Part shown: one piece after another, positions 6,962 to 13,204 of the stretch
Position numbering within the stretch: position 1 is the first letter of the stretch
Layout: each line of letters starts with the position of its first letter
Source: JAGPUQ01 sp041594335
Lineage (GTDB): Bacteria; Pseudomonadota; Gammaproteobacteria; Pseudomonadales; Porticoccaceae
Reading direction: 5' to 3'
Assembly (NCBI GenBank): GCA_041594335.1
Contig: JBFHML010000059.1
Location: forward strand, 1 to 13,204
Length of the DNA: 13,204 bases
Notes under the pieces: generated by a model
Database searches by the model: none
What the model was told of the DNA's origin: nothing
The model's input: only the letters and a program-made list of their open reading frames with translations
Program-made: the position numbers and the translations under genes

Positions 6962-7341
6962 GTACGCGCCAGGCGGGCTTTTCACTGTTGGAGGTGCTGG
7001 TTGCCTTTGCCATCATGGCGCTGGCGCTTGGGGTGCTCTACCAGTCGTTGGGCGGTAGTGTCCGAGGCATCGGCGCCGCGGACCAAAGCACCAAAGCGAC
7101 GCTATTGGCCCAGTCTCTACTCGACGCCTACGACCTGGTGCCCCCCGAGGGGCTCGACGAGGACGGCGTCAGTCCCGGCGGGCTGCGTTGGAGCCTGCGG
7201 TCGGCGCCATTTGTTACCGAACTCGAGAATCCGCATTGGGAATTGCACGAAGTCCAGGCCGCCGTCCATTGGCGGGATGGTGGGCGCGAACGGGAGTTGG
7301 TCCTGACCACGCTGTTGCCTGTGCGCTTGAGGGAGCCGTGA
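6958..7341 (+). CDS. gspI: Type II secretion system minor pseudopilin GspI
   Basis: A 127-residue minor pseudopilin expected to form the pseudopilus tip with GspJ and GspK. ATG 6958 lies in an ATGA overlap with the gspH stop. It gives the very short leader MSTRQAG, cleavage before Phe8, and mature FSLLEVLVAFAIMALALG with the +5 Glu at residue 12, a strong GspI-like N-terminus. The family-like PEG...PGGLRWSLR region and a conserved strand ending ELVLTTLLPVR follow. The frame is open further upstream, but the extension runs inside gspH and would destroy the prepilin leader, so it is not used. Its stop overlaps gspJ by GTGA. Confidence 0.93.
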   Translation: MSTRQAGFSLLEVLVAFAIMALALGVLYQSLGGSVRGIGAADQSTKATLLAQSLLDAYDLVPPEGLDEDGVSPGGLRWSLRSAPFVTELENPHWELHEVQAAVHWRDGGRERELVLTTLLPVRLREP

Positions 7342-7985
7342 GCGGGCGGCGTGCACGGGGTTTCACCCTCGTGGAGGTCGTGGTGGCCCTCGTCCTGTTG
7401 GCGGTGATTCTCACCGGGCTGATCAGCGCGCTGGTGACTTTTGCCCGCACCAGTGACCGAGTCGATCAGCGCACCCAGGCCGGCGACGACGTGCGTTTGG
7501 TCTACGCTTTTCTCAGTCAGTCCCTCGGGCCCGCCGACCCGCGGATGCGAACGCGGCCAGACGATGCCGTCACCCTAAGCTGGATGCAGGGCACAGCCAC
7601 GGAGCTGGTCTGGTTGGGACTGATGCCTGCGCGTCACGGTGTCGGTGGGCTGTTCCATCTGCGCTTGCGGCTCGCGCCCGATACGACCGGAGCCGATCGG
7701 TTGATGCTCGATTATTTGCCCTATGCAGGAGAAGATCCGCCGCCAGACTGGGGCCGTGCGGGGACCCATTTGCTGCTCGACGGGGTGAGCGAATTGCAGA
7801 TCGCGTATCGCGCGCTCGATGAAGTGGCGTGGCGGGCCGAATGGTTGGAAGCCCAGGTATTGCCGGCGCGGATACGCGTTTCGCTCATACAGAACGGCAG
7901 CTCCTGGCCTGCGTTGATGGTGCCGGTGCTGGCCGCCCAGCCCCGAGTCGATATCAATGCCAGTCAACCCATGGGAGGTGGTTGA
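7338..7985 (+). CDS. gspJ: Type II secretion system minor pseudopilin GspJ
   Basis: A 215-residue minor pseudopilin of the tip complex. GTG 7338 overlaps the gspI stop (GTGA) and encodes the basic leader MSGRRARG. Cleavage before Phe9 gives FTLVEVVVALVLLAVIL with +5 Glu at residue 13. The globular domain contains landmarks seen in GspJ proteins: the conserved ELVWLG strand, the LDYLPYAGEDPPPDW segment, a LLLDGVSELQIAYRA motif, and a near-C-terminal strand VLPARIRVSLIQNG. Size is typical. The longer upstream frame is a shadow inside gspI. The stop shares one base with the gspK start (TGATG). Confidence 0.93.
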   Translation: MSGRRARGFTLVEVVVALVLLAVILTGLISALVTFARTSDRVDQRTQAGDDVRLVYAFLSQSLGPADPRMRTRPDDAVTLSWMQGTATELVWLGLMPARHGVGGLFHLRLRLAPDTTGADRLMLDYLPYAGEDPPPDWGRAGTHLLLDGVSELQIAYRALDEVAWRAEWLEAQVLPARIRVSLIQNGSSWPALMVPVLAAQPRVDINASQPMGGG

Positions 7986-8839
7986 TGCGGTGGCCCCGAC
8001 AGGCCGGCGTCGCCATGGTCGCCGTGCTGTGGATGGTGGCAGGACTCGCCGTGTTGGCGTTGGGCCTCGCCGTGGCGACGAACAGCGAGCTGCGGTCGGC
8101 CCAGGGGGTTCGCGCGCGGGCGGAGGCTGCGGCGCTCGGTGACGCCGCCATTCAGCTCGCGGTTCTCGAGTTGCGTTCCACGGATATCGGTTATGAGGAA
8201 TACGTCCGCTTTGCGTATGAATTGGGCGGGCGGTCGATCGTGGTCGCCGCCGTGCCGGCCGGCGGCCTGATCGATCTCAATGCCGCGAGCGAGGAATTGT
8301 TGGCCAATTTGTTCGCCGGTCCGGGGGAGGTCGACCCCGATCTGGCTGTGCTGCTCGCGCACCGGGTCGTGGCGTGGCGTAGCCCCGGGTTGCCGTTGGA
8401 AGCGGAGGATTATGCGGGCGCCGGCGTGACGTTTCGCCCCCGGGGCGGGCCATTCACGTATCCCGAGGACCTGCTCCAGGTGCTCGGTGTTGGTTACCCG
8501 CTTTATGCTAGAGTGCGCGACTTGATTACGGTGCGGGGCGGGGGCGCTGGAGTGGCGCCCAAGGCGGCGTCGGAGGCGGTCCTTGCCCTGCTGGCCGGCG
8601 GGGATCGCGATTTGGCGGCCCGCATCGCGCAGAACCGTCTGCAAGACCCGGCCGTTGACTTTTCCGGGCTGGATAATCGTTTCTTTGGGGGAGGCAGCTC
8701 GCCGGTGTACCGAATGGATGCCAGGGTCCGTATGGGTGACCGCAGCTATCGCCGCACCCGCTGGTTGGATCTCAGCCAGGGCGCGCCCAGCGGCGCGCCT
8801 TGGCGGAGTTTTCGCGTCGAGCCCGTTGCCGGCGGGTAA
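7985..8839 (+). CDS. gspK: Type II secretion system minor pseudopilin GspK
   Basis: The largest minor pseudopilin (284 residues) and expected cap of the pseudopilus. The leader MRWPRQAG is followed by VAMVAVLWMVAGLAVLALGLA. As in the GspK family, the +5 position is not Glu (Ala13 here). The conserved Leu-Asn segment GLIDLNAASEELL (about 94-106) begins the GspK helical insertion, and YPEDLLQVLGVGYPLY (about 159-174) matches the later conserved block. The C-terminal strand region ends YRRTRWLDLSQG. Some GspK proteins exceed 300 residues, so this one is at the short end. The ATG overlaps the gspJ stop by one base; a longer frame upstream lies inside gspJ and is rejected. Confidence 0.93.
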   Translation: MRWPRQAGVAMVAVLWMVAGLAVLALGLAVATNSELRSAQGVRARAEAAALGDAAIQLAVLELRSTDIGYEEYVRFAYELGGRSIVVAAVPAGGLIDLNAASEELLANLFAGPGEVDPDLAVLLAHRVVAWRSPGLPLEAEDYAGAGVTFRPRGGPFTYPEDLLQVLGVGYPLYARVRDLITVRGGGAGVAPKAASEAVLALLAGGDRDLAARIAQNRLQDPAVDFSGLDNRFFGGGSSPVYRMDARVRMGDRSYRRTRWLDLSQGAPSGAPWRSFRVEPVAGG

Positions 8840-8846
8840 TCATACA

Positions 8847-9899
8847 GTGGCGTTCGAGGCGACCAATCTCAATCTATTCGGACTGGATCTAGGCGATCTG
8901 GCCCAGGGCTTGCGGCGTGGCTGGGATGGGCTGCGCCGCTGGCCGTGGGTAGCCTGGCTCTCTCCACCTGAGGCTGTGCTCGCTCATTGGCCTGACGGTT
9001 CCCGTCGGTTGTTGCGGGGCGCCTCGATGGAGCCGATCGCGGCTAGCGGGGAGCCAGCATTTCACGCTTTGGTGTTGCCTCAGGACTTAGTGCTCAGCCG
9101 GCAGTTGCGTTTGCCCCATATCGCCGATGCGGAGATTGAGGAAGCGCTTGCGCTGGAGTTGCAGGCCGAGAGCCCCTTCCCTATCGAGGCGCTGGACTGG
9201 GGGTGGCGCCTCGATGCGGTGGCGGAATCGGGGTTGGTTGTCACCCTCGCTTTCGTTTCCCGCGACCATGTCGACGCAATGGTAGAGGATCCGCCCTCGA
9301 CCTTGTCCTCTCCCTTTGAAGTCTGGGTGGACGCCGAGGGTCCCGTGGTATTGCGCGGCCGTGGCGAGGCGCCACGGCTGGCGCGTGGGCGCGCCCGGCG
9401 GCGGCGTTTGCTGTGCTTGATCTTATTGAATATCGCCTTGCTCGGCGGTTTGAGCGCAGTGCCGTATTGGCAATTGCGTGAGCGCACGGTCGACGCCCAG
9501 GGGCAATGGGAGGCATTGCAGCGCACAGCGAATCCTTATCTGGACGCACGCGCCGCACTGGTGGCGGCAGAGGGCCATGCCGCGGCAATCGAGGCCTGGG
9601 CCGGCGACCAGGTGGACATGCCGGCGTTGCTGCACAAATTGACGGTGCTGCTCCCGGATACTGCCTATCTCAAACGGTTCGATGCAGAAGGGCGCCGGAT
9701 TCGTATCACCGGCAGTGCTGCGGATGGCGCGGGGCTGATGGACAGTCTGCGCGCCGACCCCGAGGTCAGTGAGCTGCGCGCATTGAGCCCAATCGTGCGT
9801 GGCCGCGATGGGCTGGACAACTTCTACCTGGAGTTCCAACTGCTGCCCGCCGAGCGCACGCCCCAGCCGGAGATCGCCGACAACGAGGTCGGGCGGTGA
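8847..9899 (+). CDS. gspL: Type II secretion system protein GspL (PilN-like C-terminal domain)
   Basis: A single-pass inner-membrane platform protein (350 residues) linking cytoplasmic GspE to periplasmic GspM. The cytoplasmic part (about 1-180) includes VLPQDLVLSRQLRLPHIADAEIEEALALELQAESPF, typical of the GspL/PilM-like actin fold segment. A basic stop-transfer patch with RARRRR precedes the membrane helix (about 189-208), followed by a periplasmic coiled region and a ferredoxin-like PilN/GspL-C domain ending FYLEFQLLPAE. The GTG start at 8847 sits seven bases after the gspK stop and is the least certain of the operon: no good ribosome-binding site is visible, and a TTG seven codons upstream is in frame. 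The stop overlaps gspM by GTGA. Confidence 0.9.
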   Translation: MAFEATNLNLFGLDLGDLAQGLRRGWDGLRRWPWVAWLSPPEAVLAHWPDGSRRLLRGASMEPIAASGEPAFHALVLPQDLVLSRQLRLPHIADAEIEEALALELQAESPFPIEALDWGWRLDAVAESGLVVTLAFVSRDHVDAMVEDPPSTLSSPFEVWVDAEGPVVLRGRGEAPRLARGRARRRRLLCLILLNIALLGGLSAVPYWQLRERTVDAQGQWEALQRTANPYLDARAALVAAEGHAAAIEAWAGDQVDMPALLHKLTVLLPDTAYLKRFDAEGRRIRITGSAADGAGLMDSLRADPEVSELRALSPIVRGRDGLDNFYLEFQLLPAERTPQPEIADNEVGR

Positions 9900-10456
9900 G
9901 CCGGTACTTCCCGGGCCGACAGGCGCGCTGGGTGGCGGTGTTGCTGTTGCTGCCGGTCGTGGTGCTGATCGGAGCTTGGACGGTGATATTGACCTCCAAG
10001 GTGTGGGAGATGGCGGAAGTTCGTGCCGAGATTGCGCCGCGCTACGCGCGCTTGTCCGGTATCCAGTCCCGCGGGGACGATATGGTGGCGGCCCAACGTG
10101 CCGCCGAAGCATGGCTGTCTCGGCGCGCCTATCCGGCCGCGGCGGACACCGGTGAAATCGGTACCGAGCTACAACAGCGATTGCGCCAACTTGCCGAGTC
10201 GGCAGAGCTGCGGGTTGCCGGAAGCCAGATTCTGCCGACTCGGGAGGAGCAGGACTTCTCGGTGATCACGGTTTCCGGGTCGCTGGAGGGCAGCACCGGC
10301 GCCCTGGCGACCTTTCTGCACACTTTGGCGACGGAAGAGCCGCCGATCATGGTGGAAAAGCTGGCCGTGCAGGCGCCCCGGTCGCGGCGCCGTGGTGAGG
10401 AGAGTGCGGACGTGAACGCTCAGGCCACCATGAGCGTGTTGAGGCTGCTGCGTTGA
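9896..10456 (+). CDS. gspM: Type II secretion system protein GspM
   Basis: A bitopic inner-membrane platform protein (186 residues) that partners GspL. A short cytoplasmic N-terminus is followed by a strong membrane helix at about 12-33, then a periplasmic coiled-coil-like stretch (about 35-75). A small ferredoxin-like domain contains the GTELQQRLRQLAESAELRVAGSQ and FSVITVSGSLEGSTGALATFLHTL blocks. This composition and the GTGA coupling to gspL fit the T2SSM_b type found in Xps-like systems. The C-terminus has a basic RSRRRGEE loop before the final strand. Confidence 0.88.
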   Translation: MSRYFPGRQARWVAVLLLLPVVVLIGAWTVILTSKVWEMAEVRAEIAPRYARLSGIQSRGDDMVAAQRAAEAWLSRRAYPAAADTGEIGTELQQRLRQLAESAELRVAGSQILPTREEQDFSVITVSGSLEGSTGALATFLHTLATEEPPIMVEKLAVQAPRSRRRGEESADVNAQATMSVLRLLR

Positions 10457-11103
10457 TGTCCGGTCAGGCAATGTTGCAGGGGCTTGCGGTCGGGCTGATT
10501 GGCCTGACCGTCTTGACCTGGGTTTCGATCGATGCCCGCTGGGAGCCTCCCGCACCGCAAGCGGCAACGGTGCCTGAAGCCCCGGGGTCCAGTGTCGTTG
10601 GCCCCGTCAGCGGCAATGCGCTGGTCGAGATGGCTGCGCGACCGCTATTCCTGCCGGAGCGCAGGCCCCCCGAGCCCGTACTCGTCGAGGAGCCGGAGCC
10701 CGAGCCGGAGCCGGAACCGTTGGCAGATGTCACCCTTTTGGGCATTTATGGTTCCGGTGGGAGCGCGGGCGTCATACTCGCCGCCGGCGACGAAGTCTCG
10801 CGGCTGCGGGTCGGCGGGGAATGGCAGGGCTGGCGGCTGTTGTCGGTAGGCTCCACGGCGGCCACTTTGGTGGCGGCGGACGGCGAGACCCAAACGCTGG
10901 AACTGGAGCGGCGGCCGCAGTTGGGTGGCATGGTGGCCACTCCTAGCCGGGGAGGAAAAACTGCATCTGGCAAGGCCCCCAAGGCCAGCCAATCCAATGC
11001 CGGCGCCGCGGCGCAGCATGCCCGCCCGTCTACGCCGGCCGAGCGCCAAGCGGCGCTGCGAGCGGCCCGTGAGCGCGCGGCCCGGTTCAACCAGTCAGAT
11101 TAA
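10456..11103 (+). CDS. gspN: Type II secretion system protein N, GspC-like (XpsN type)
   Basis: Inner-membrane protein expected to link the platform to secretin GspD, filling the GspC role. At 215 residues it has one N-terminal membrane helix (about 6-25), a proline-rich periplasmic spacer with five consecutive Glu-Pro pairs (79-88), and a homology-region-like beta domain (about 90-155). That domain shows RPLFLPERRPP just before the spacer and TLLGIYGSGGSAGVILAAGDE, GWRLLSVGSTAATLVAADGETQTLEL after it. There is no PDZ domain; instead it ends in a low-complexity Lys/Ala/Ser/Arg tail. Position between gspM and gspD is as in Xanthomonas xpsN. ATG 10456 shares one base with the gspM stop; TTG one codon earlier is possible. 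Confidence 0.87.
   Translation: MSGQAMLQGLAVGLIGLTVLTWVSIDARWEPPAPQAATVPEAPGSSVVGPVSGNALVEMAARPLFLPERRPPEPVLVEEPEPEPEPEPLADVTLLGIYGSGGSAGVILAAGDEVSRLRVGGEWQGWRLLSVGSTAATLVAADGETQTLELERRPQLGGMVATPSRGGKTASGKAPKASQSNAGAAAQHARPSTPAERQAALRAARERAARFNQSD
10690..10719 (+). repeat. Five consecutive Glu-Pro codon pairs in gspN
   Basis: Codons 79-88 of gspN read (Glu-Pro)x5, mostly GAG-CCG. EP repeats form stiff, extended rods, so this probably acts as a spacer between membrane helix and periplasmic domain. Codon variants (CCC, GAA) show it is not a pure, freshly expanded DNA repeat. Confidence 0.8.
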
Positions 11104-11116
11104 GGATTGACGGATA

Positions 11117-13204
11117 ATGAGATCTCTTGCGCGCGGGAAACCGTTGGGGGCCGGCAGCATCTTGGCACTGGCGCTGTTGATGACCAGCTGTGCGGGTAGC
11201 CCCATCGATCAGCGCCAGGACATCGTGATTCCCATCGCCGGTCGGGCCGCCGACCGGGTGCCGGCGCCCGAACCCGATGCGGAACCCGAGCAGCGGCCTG
11301 CGAAGGAGCCGTTGCTGCTGCGCGGCGACGATCGGCTCTTCAACCCGCCGCGCCCGCTGCCCGCCGGCATTGCCGCTGGAGACCCGGTTAGCCTCGACTT
11401 CGAGCAGGCACCGGTTACCGAGGTCATTCATGCGGTGCTCGGCGATATCCTACAGCTGCCTTATGTGATCAACCAGCCGGTCGCGGGATCGCTCACCATC
11501 CATACGGCGCAGCCTATCCCCCGGGATCAATTGCTGCCGGTGTTCGAGGCGTTGTTGCAAGCCAATGGATTGGCGCTCGCTGTGGGCGAGGGGGGGGTGT
11601 ATCACGTTGGGAAGCCCGAGACGTTGCGCGGTATCGCGCCGAATTTTGGAAACCTGGGCGGCGCCTTGCCGCCGGGGCAAAATTTGGTGATCGTTCCGTT
11701 GCAGTTCATCGGCGCCCAGGGTATGGCCGATATTCTCGCGCCGGTAGCGGATCAGCAGGCCATCGTGCGGGTCGATGGGCTGCGCAATTTGCTGATCTTG
11801 GCTGGGACTCGCGCGCAGATCGAAAGCTATTTGGATATCGTCAGAACGTTTGATGTGGACATCCTCGACGGGATGTCCATTGGCCTGTTCCCGTTAGAGC
11901 ATGTCAATGTCGCCGAAGTGGCCGCGGCCTTGGCTACCTTGTCTGGAGATGGCGGCGCGTCGGCAGCGCCCACCGCCGGTGTTGCGGGCGCGTCGGGTGC
12001 GCAGGGTGCGCAGTCGTCTGGTGGTGGCGACGAAGGGGCGGGCGTCTCCGGTCTCGGGCTGCCTGGGCCCTTGGCCGGACTGGTCAAAGTCGTGGCGATC
12101 GAGCGCCTCAATGCGCTGCTGATCATTACCTCGCGGGCATACTACCTGGACCGCGCCCGAGAGTGGATTACCCGCTTTGATCAGCCCCGAGGCGATGGCA
12201 ATGAGCCCCAGCTGTTTGTCTACGAGGTGCAAAATGGCACTTCCGAACACTTGGCGCAGCTACTCAACGCGCTGTACGGCGGTAGCACCACGACCTTTAC
12301 GGGCGGTGCGGATTCGGGGGTCGCGCCTGGACTTGGCGGTTCGCGGTTGAGCAGCGGCGCTTCTGGCAGTCGGGGTGTCGGTAGTGGCAGTAACGGCGCG
12401 TTTGGCAGCAGTCGCGGTGGTTTTACCTCCAGCAGTGGCATCGGTGGGGGCGGTGGCGTGCTCGGTGGCTCCGGCGGCCTCACCGGCGGCGGCCTGGCCG
12501 GTGGCGGGCGGTCCCGAGGAGAAGGCATGCCCGACGCCGCGGTGGTGGAGTTCGGGCCCAATGTCCGCGTGGTCTCTGACGAGTTCAACAATGCGCTGCT
12601 GATCCATGCGCCGCGCCGTGACTATGAAAAGATCCGCGATGCGTTGCGCCGCCTCGATGTCCCGCCGACCCAGATCCTCATCGAGGCCAGCATTCTCGAA
12701 GTGACTCTGACCGATGAGTTGAGCTATGGCTTGCAATGGGCCTTCAATAACGGCTTGGGCAGCGACGGCCGTACCGGCACTGGCCTGTTCAACCCCAACT
12801 CCTCGGGCGGTATCGGCCCGGACCAGCCGGGCTTCTCCTACACCCTCACCAACCGGGCCGGCGAGGTGCGGGCGGTGCTCAATGCCCTGGCCCAGAAAAA
12901 CCTGGTCAATGTCATCTCCAGCCCCAGTATCATGGTGCTGGACAACCACAACGCCCAGATCCAGGTCGGCAATCAGCAGCCGGTCCGCTCCTCGACGATT
13001 GTCACCGACGGCGGCAACACCACGACTGCCATTGAGTTCAAGGACACCGGCGTGATGCTCGACGTGCTCCCCTCGGTGAACGCCGGCGGTCTGGTGACCA
13101 TGGATGTGTCTCAGGCAGTGACCGATGTCGGCCCGGTAGATGAGGCCACCGGGCAGCGCAGCTTTCTGCAACGCGAAATTCTCAGTCGGGTCTCGGTGCG
13201 ATCC
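11117..13204 (+). CDS. gspD: Type II secretion system secretin GspD (3'-truncated by window end)
   Basis: Outer-membrane channel of the T2SS; 696 codons are present and the frame is open at the window end. It begins with a lipoprotein signal (LALALLMTSC, lipidated Cys25) and a proline/glutamate linker (about 48-70). Ring domains follow: N0 (about 92-165), N1 (about 190-250), N2 (about 252-355) and N3 (about 363-510). The N2 and N3 domains carry Gly/Ser-rich insertions (about 276-320 and 388-470). The secretin domain begins with QILIEASILEVTL and includes the conserved block LVNVISSPSIMVLDNHNAQIQVGNQQPV (596-623). The remaining barrel end is missing; related XpsD is about 760 residues. Start: ATG 11117 with AAGGA upstream, 13 bases after gspN. 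Confidence 0.95.
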   Translation, partial: MRSLARGKPLGAGSILALALLMTSCAGSPIDQRQDIVIPIAGRAADRVPAPEPDAEPEQRPAKEPLLLRGDDRLFNPPRPLPAGIAAGDPVSLDFEQAPVTEVIHAVLGDILQLPYVINQPVAGSLTIHTAQPIPRDQLLPVFEALLQANGLALAVGEGGVYHVGKPETLRGIAPNFGNLGGALPPGQNLVIVPLQFIGAQGMADILAPVADQQAIVRVDGLRNLLILAGTRAQIESYLDIVRTFDVDILDGMSIGLFPLEHVNVAEVAAALATLSGDGGASAAPTAGVAGASGAQGAQSSGGGDEGAGVSGLGLPGPLAGLVKVVAIERLNALLIITSRAYYLDRAREWITRFDQPRGDGNEPQLFVYEVQNGTSEHLAQLLNALYGGSTTTFTGGADSGVAPGLGGSRLSSGASGSRGVGSGSNGAFGSSRGGFTSSSGIGGGGGVLGGSGGLTGGGLAGGGRSRGEGMPDAAVVEFGPNVRVVSDEFNNALLIHAPRRDYEKIRDALRRLDVPPTQILIEASILEVTLTDELSYGLQWAFNNGLGSDGRTGTGLFNPNSSGGIGPDQPGFSYTLTNRAGEVRAVLNALAQKNLVNVISSPSIMVLDNHNAQIQVGNQQPVRSSTIVTDGGNTTTAIEFKDTGVMLDVLPSVNAGGLVTMDVSQAVTDVGPVDEATGQRSFLQREILSRVSVRS
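11996..12013 (+). repeat. Tandem 9-base repeat in gspD N2 insertion
   Basis: GGTGCGCAG occurs twice, perfectly and in tandem, encoding Gly-Ala-Gln twice (residues 294-299). It sits in the low-complexity Gly/Ala/Ser loop of the N2 domain. The unit length is a multiple of three, so copy changes would lengthen the loop without breaking the frame. Confidence 0.75.
12278..12526 (+). other. Gly/Ser-rich insertion in GspD N3 domain
   Basis: Codons 388-470 are dominated by Gly and Ser (for example SSSGIGGGGGVLGGSGG) and interrupt the N3 domain between NALYGG and VRVVSDEFNNALLIH. Secretins commonly have a flexible, Gly/Ser-rich loop here that lies inside the channel and has been linked to gating. This one is about 80 residues, on the long side by my memory of the family. 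Confidence 0.7.

Noticed and set aside
7188..7337. Upstream extension of gspJ (and likewise 7829-7984 for gspK, 8583-8846 for gspL)
   Set aside because: These run inside the preceding genes and would bury the prepilin leaders or the short N-termini. The overlapping GTG/ATG starts fit the family.
12260..13171. 303-codon open frame on the minus strand
   Set aside because: It is antisense to the secretin domain of gspD, whose frame is unmistakable. The translation is His/Gly/Ala/Arg-rich without domains, the usual shadow of a GC-rich gene.
1..13204. CRISPR arrays, tRNA or rRNA genes, insertion sequences, phage genes
   Set aside because: No regular spaced repeats, RNA gene signatures, transposase motifs or terminal inverted repeats were seen; the window is ordinary dense operon DNA.

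Overview
The window is GC-rich, very densely coded DNA, most likely from a gammaproteobacterium. The evidence is a type II secretion system (T2SS) in the Xanthomonas xps-type gene order E-F-G-H-I-J-K-L-M-N-D, a GlnK/GlnB-type PII protein very close to the enterobacterial proteins, and an exosortase H / IPTL-CTERM protein-sorting cassette. The exact genus cannot be read from the sequence.

Left part (1-2244, minus strand): a three-gene protein-sorting cassette. It reads right to left as exosortase H (xrtH), a small multi-pass membrane protein of the kind that accompanies exosortase H, and a secreted protein ending in an IPTL-type C-terminal sorting signal. The two membrane-protein genes overlap. 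The cargo gene is separated from them by 85 bases and appears to have its own promoter, which overlaps the end of the upstream gene. A rho-independent terminator at the left edge ends a plus-strand transcript entering from outside and may serve both strands.

Middle (2245-2980): a 225-base divergent control region, then a PII nitrogen-signalling gene (glnK-like, plus strand) with no amtB beside it. A 172-base spacer follows, with a GC hairpin directly after the glnK stop but no T-run.

Right part (2981-13204, plus strand): eleven T2SS genes. They encode the assembly ATPase GspE, platform protein GspF, major pseudopilin GspG, minor pseudopilins GspH, I, J and K, platform proteins GspL and GspM, a GspC-like inner-membrane coupling protein (GspN/XpsN type), and the outer-membrane secretin GspD, which is cut by the window end after 696 codons. 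Most junctions are start/stop overlaps (GTGA, ATGA, TGATG), so this is one translationally coupled operon. The only sizeable internal gap is 102 bases in front of gspG. No prepilin peptidase (gspO) or pilotin gene is present; GspD itself carries a lipobox.

How they may work together: the T2SS moves folded periplasmic proteins across the outer membrane. Exosortase H acts on C-terminally tagged proteins in the inner membrane. Placing the sorting cassette next to the T2SS suggests, but does not show, that the IPTL-tagged protein is released by XrtH and then delivered to the surface by this T2SS, by analogy with rhombosortase/GlyGly-CTERM proteins.
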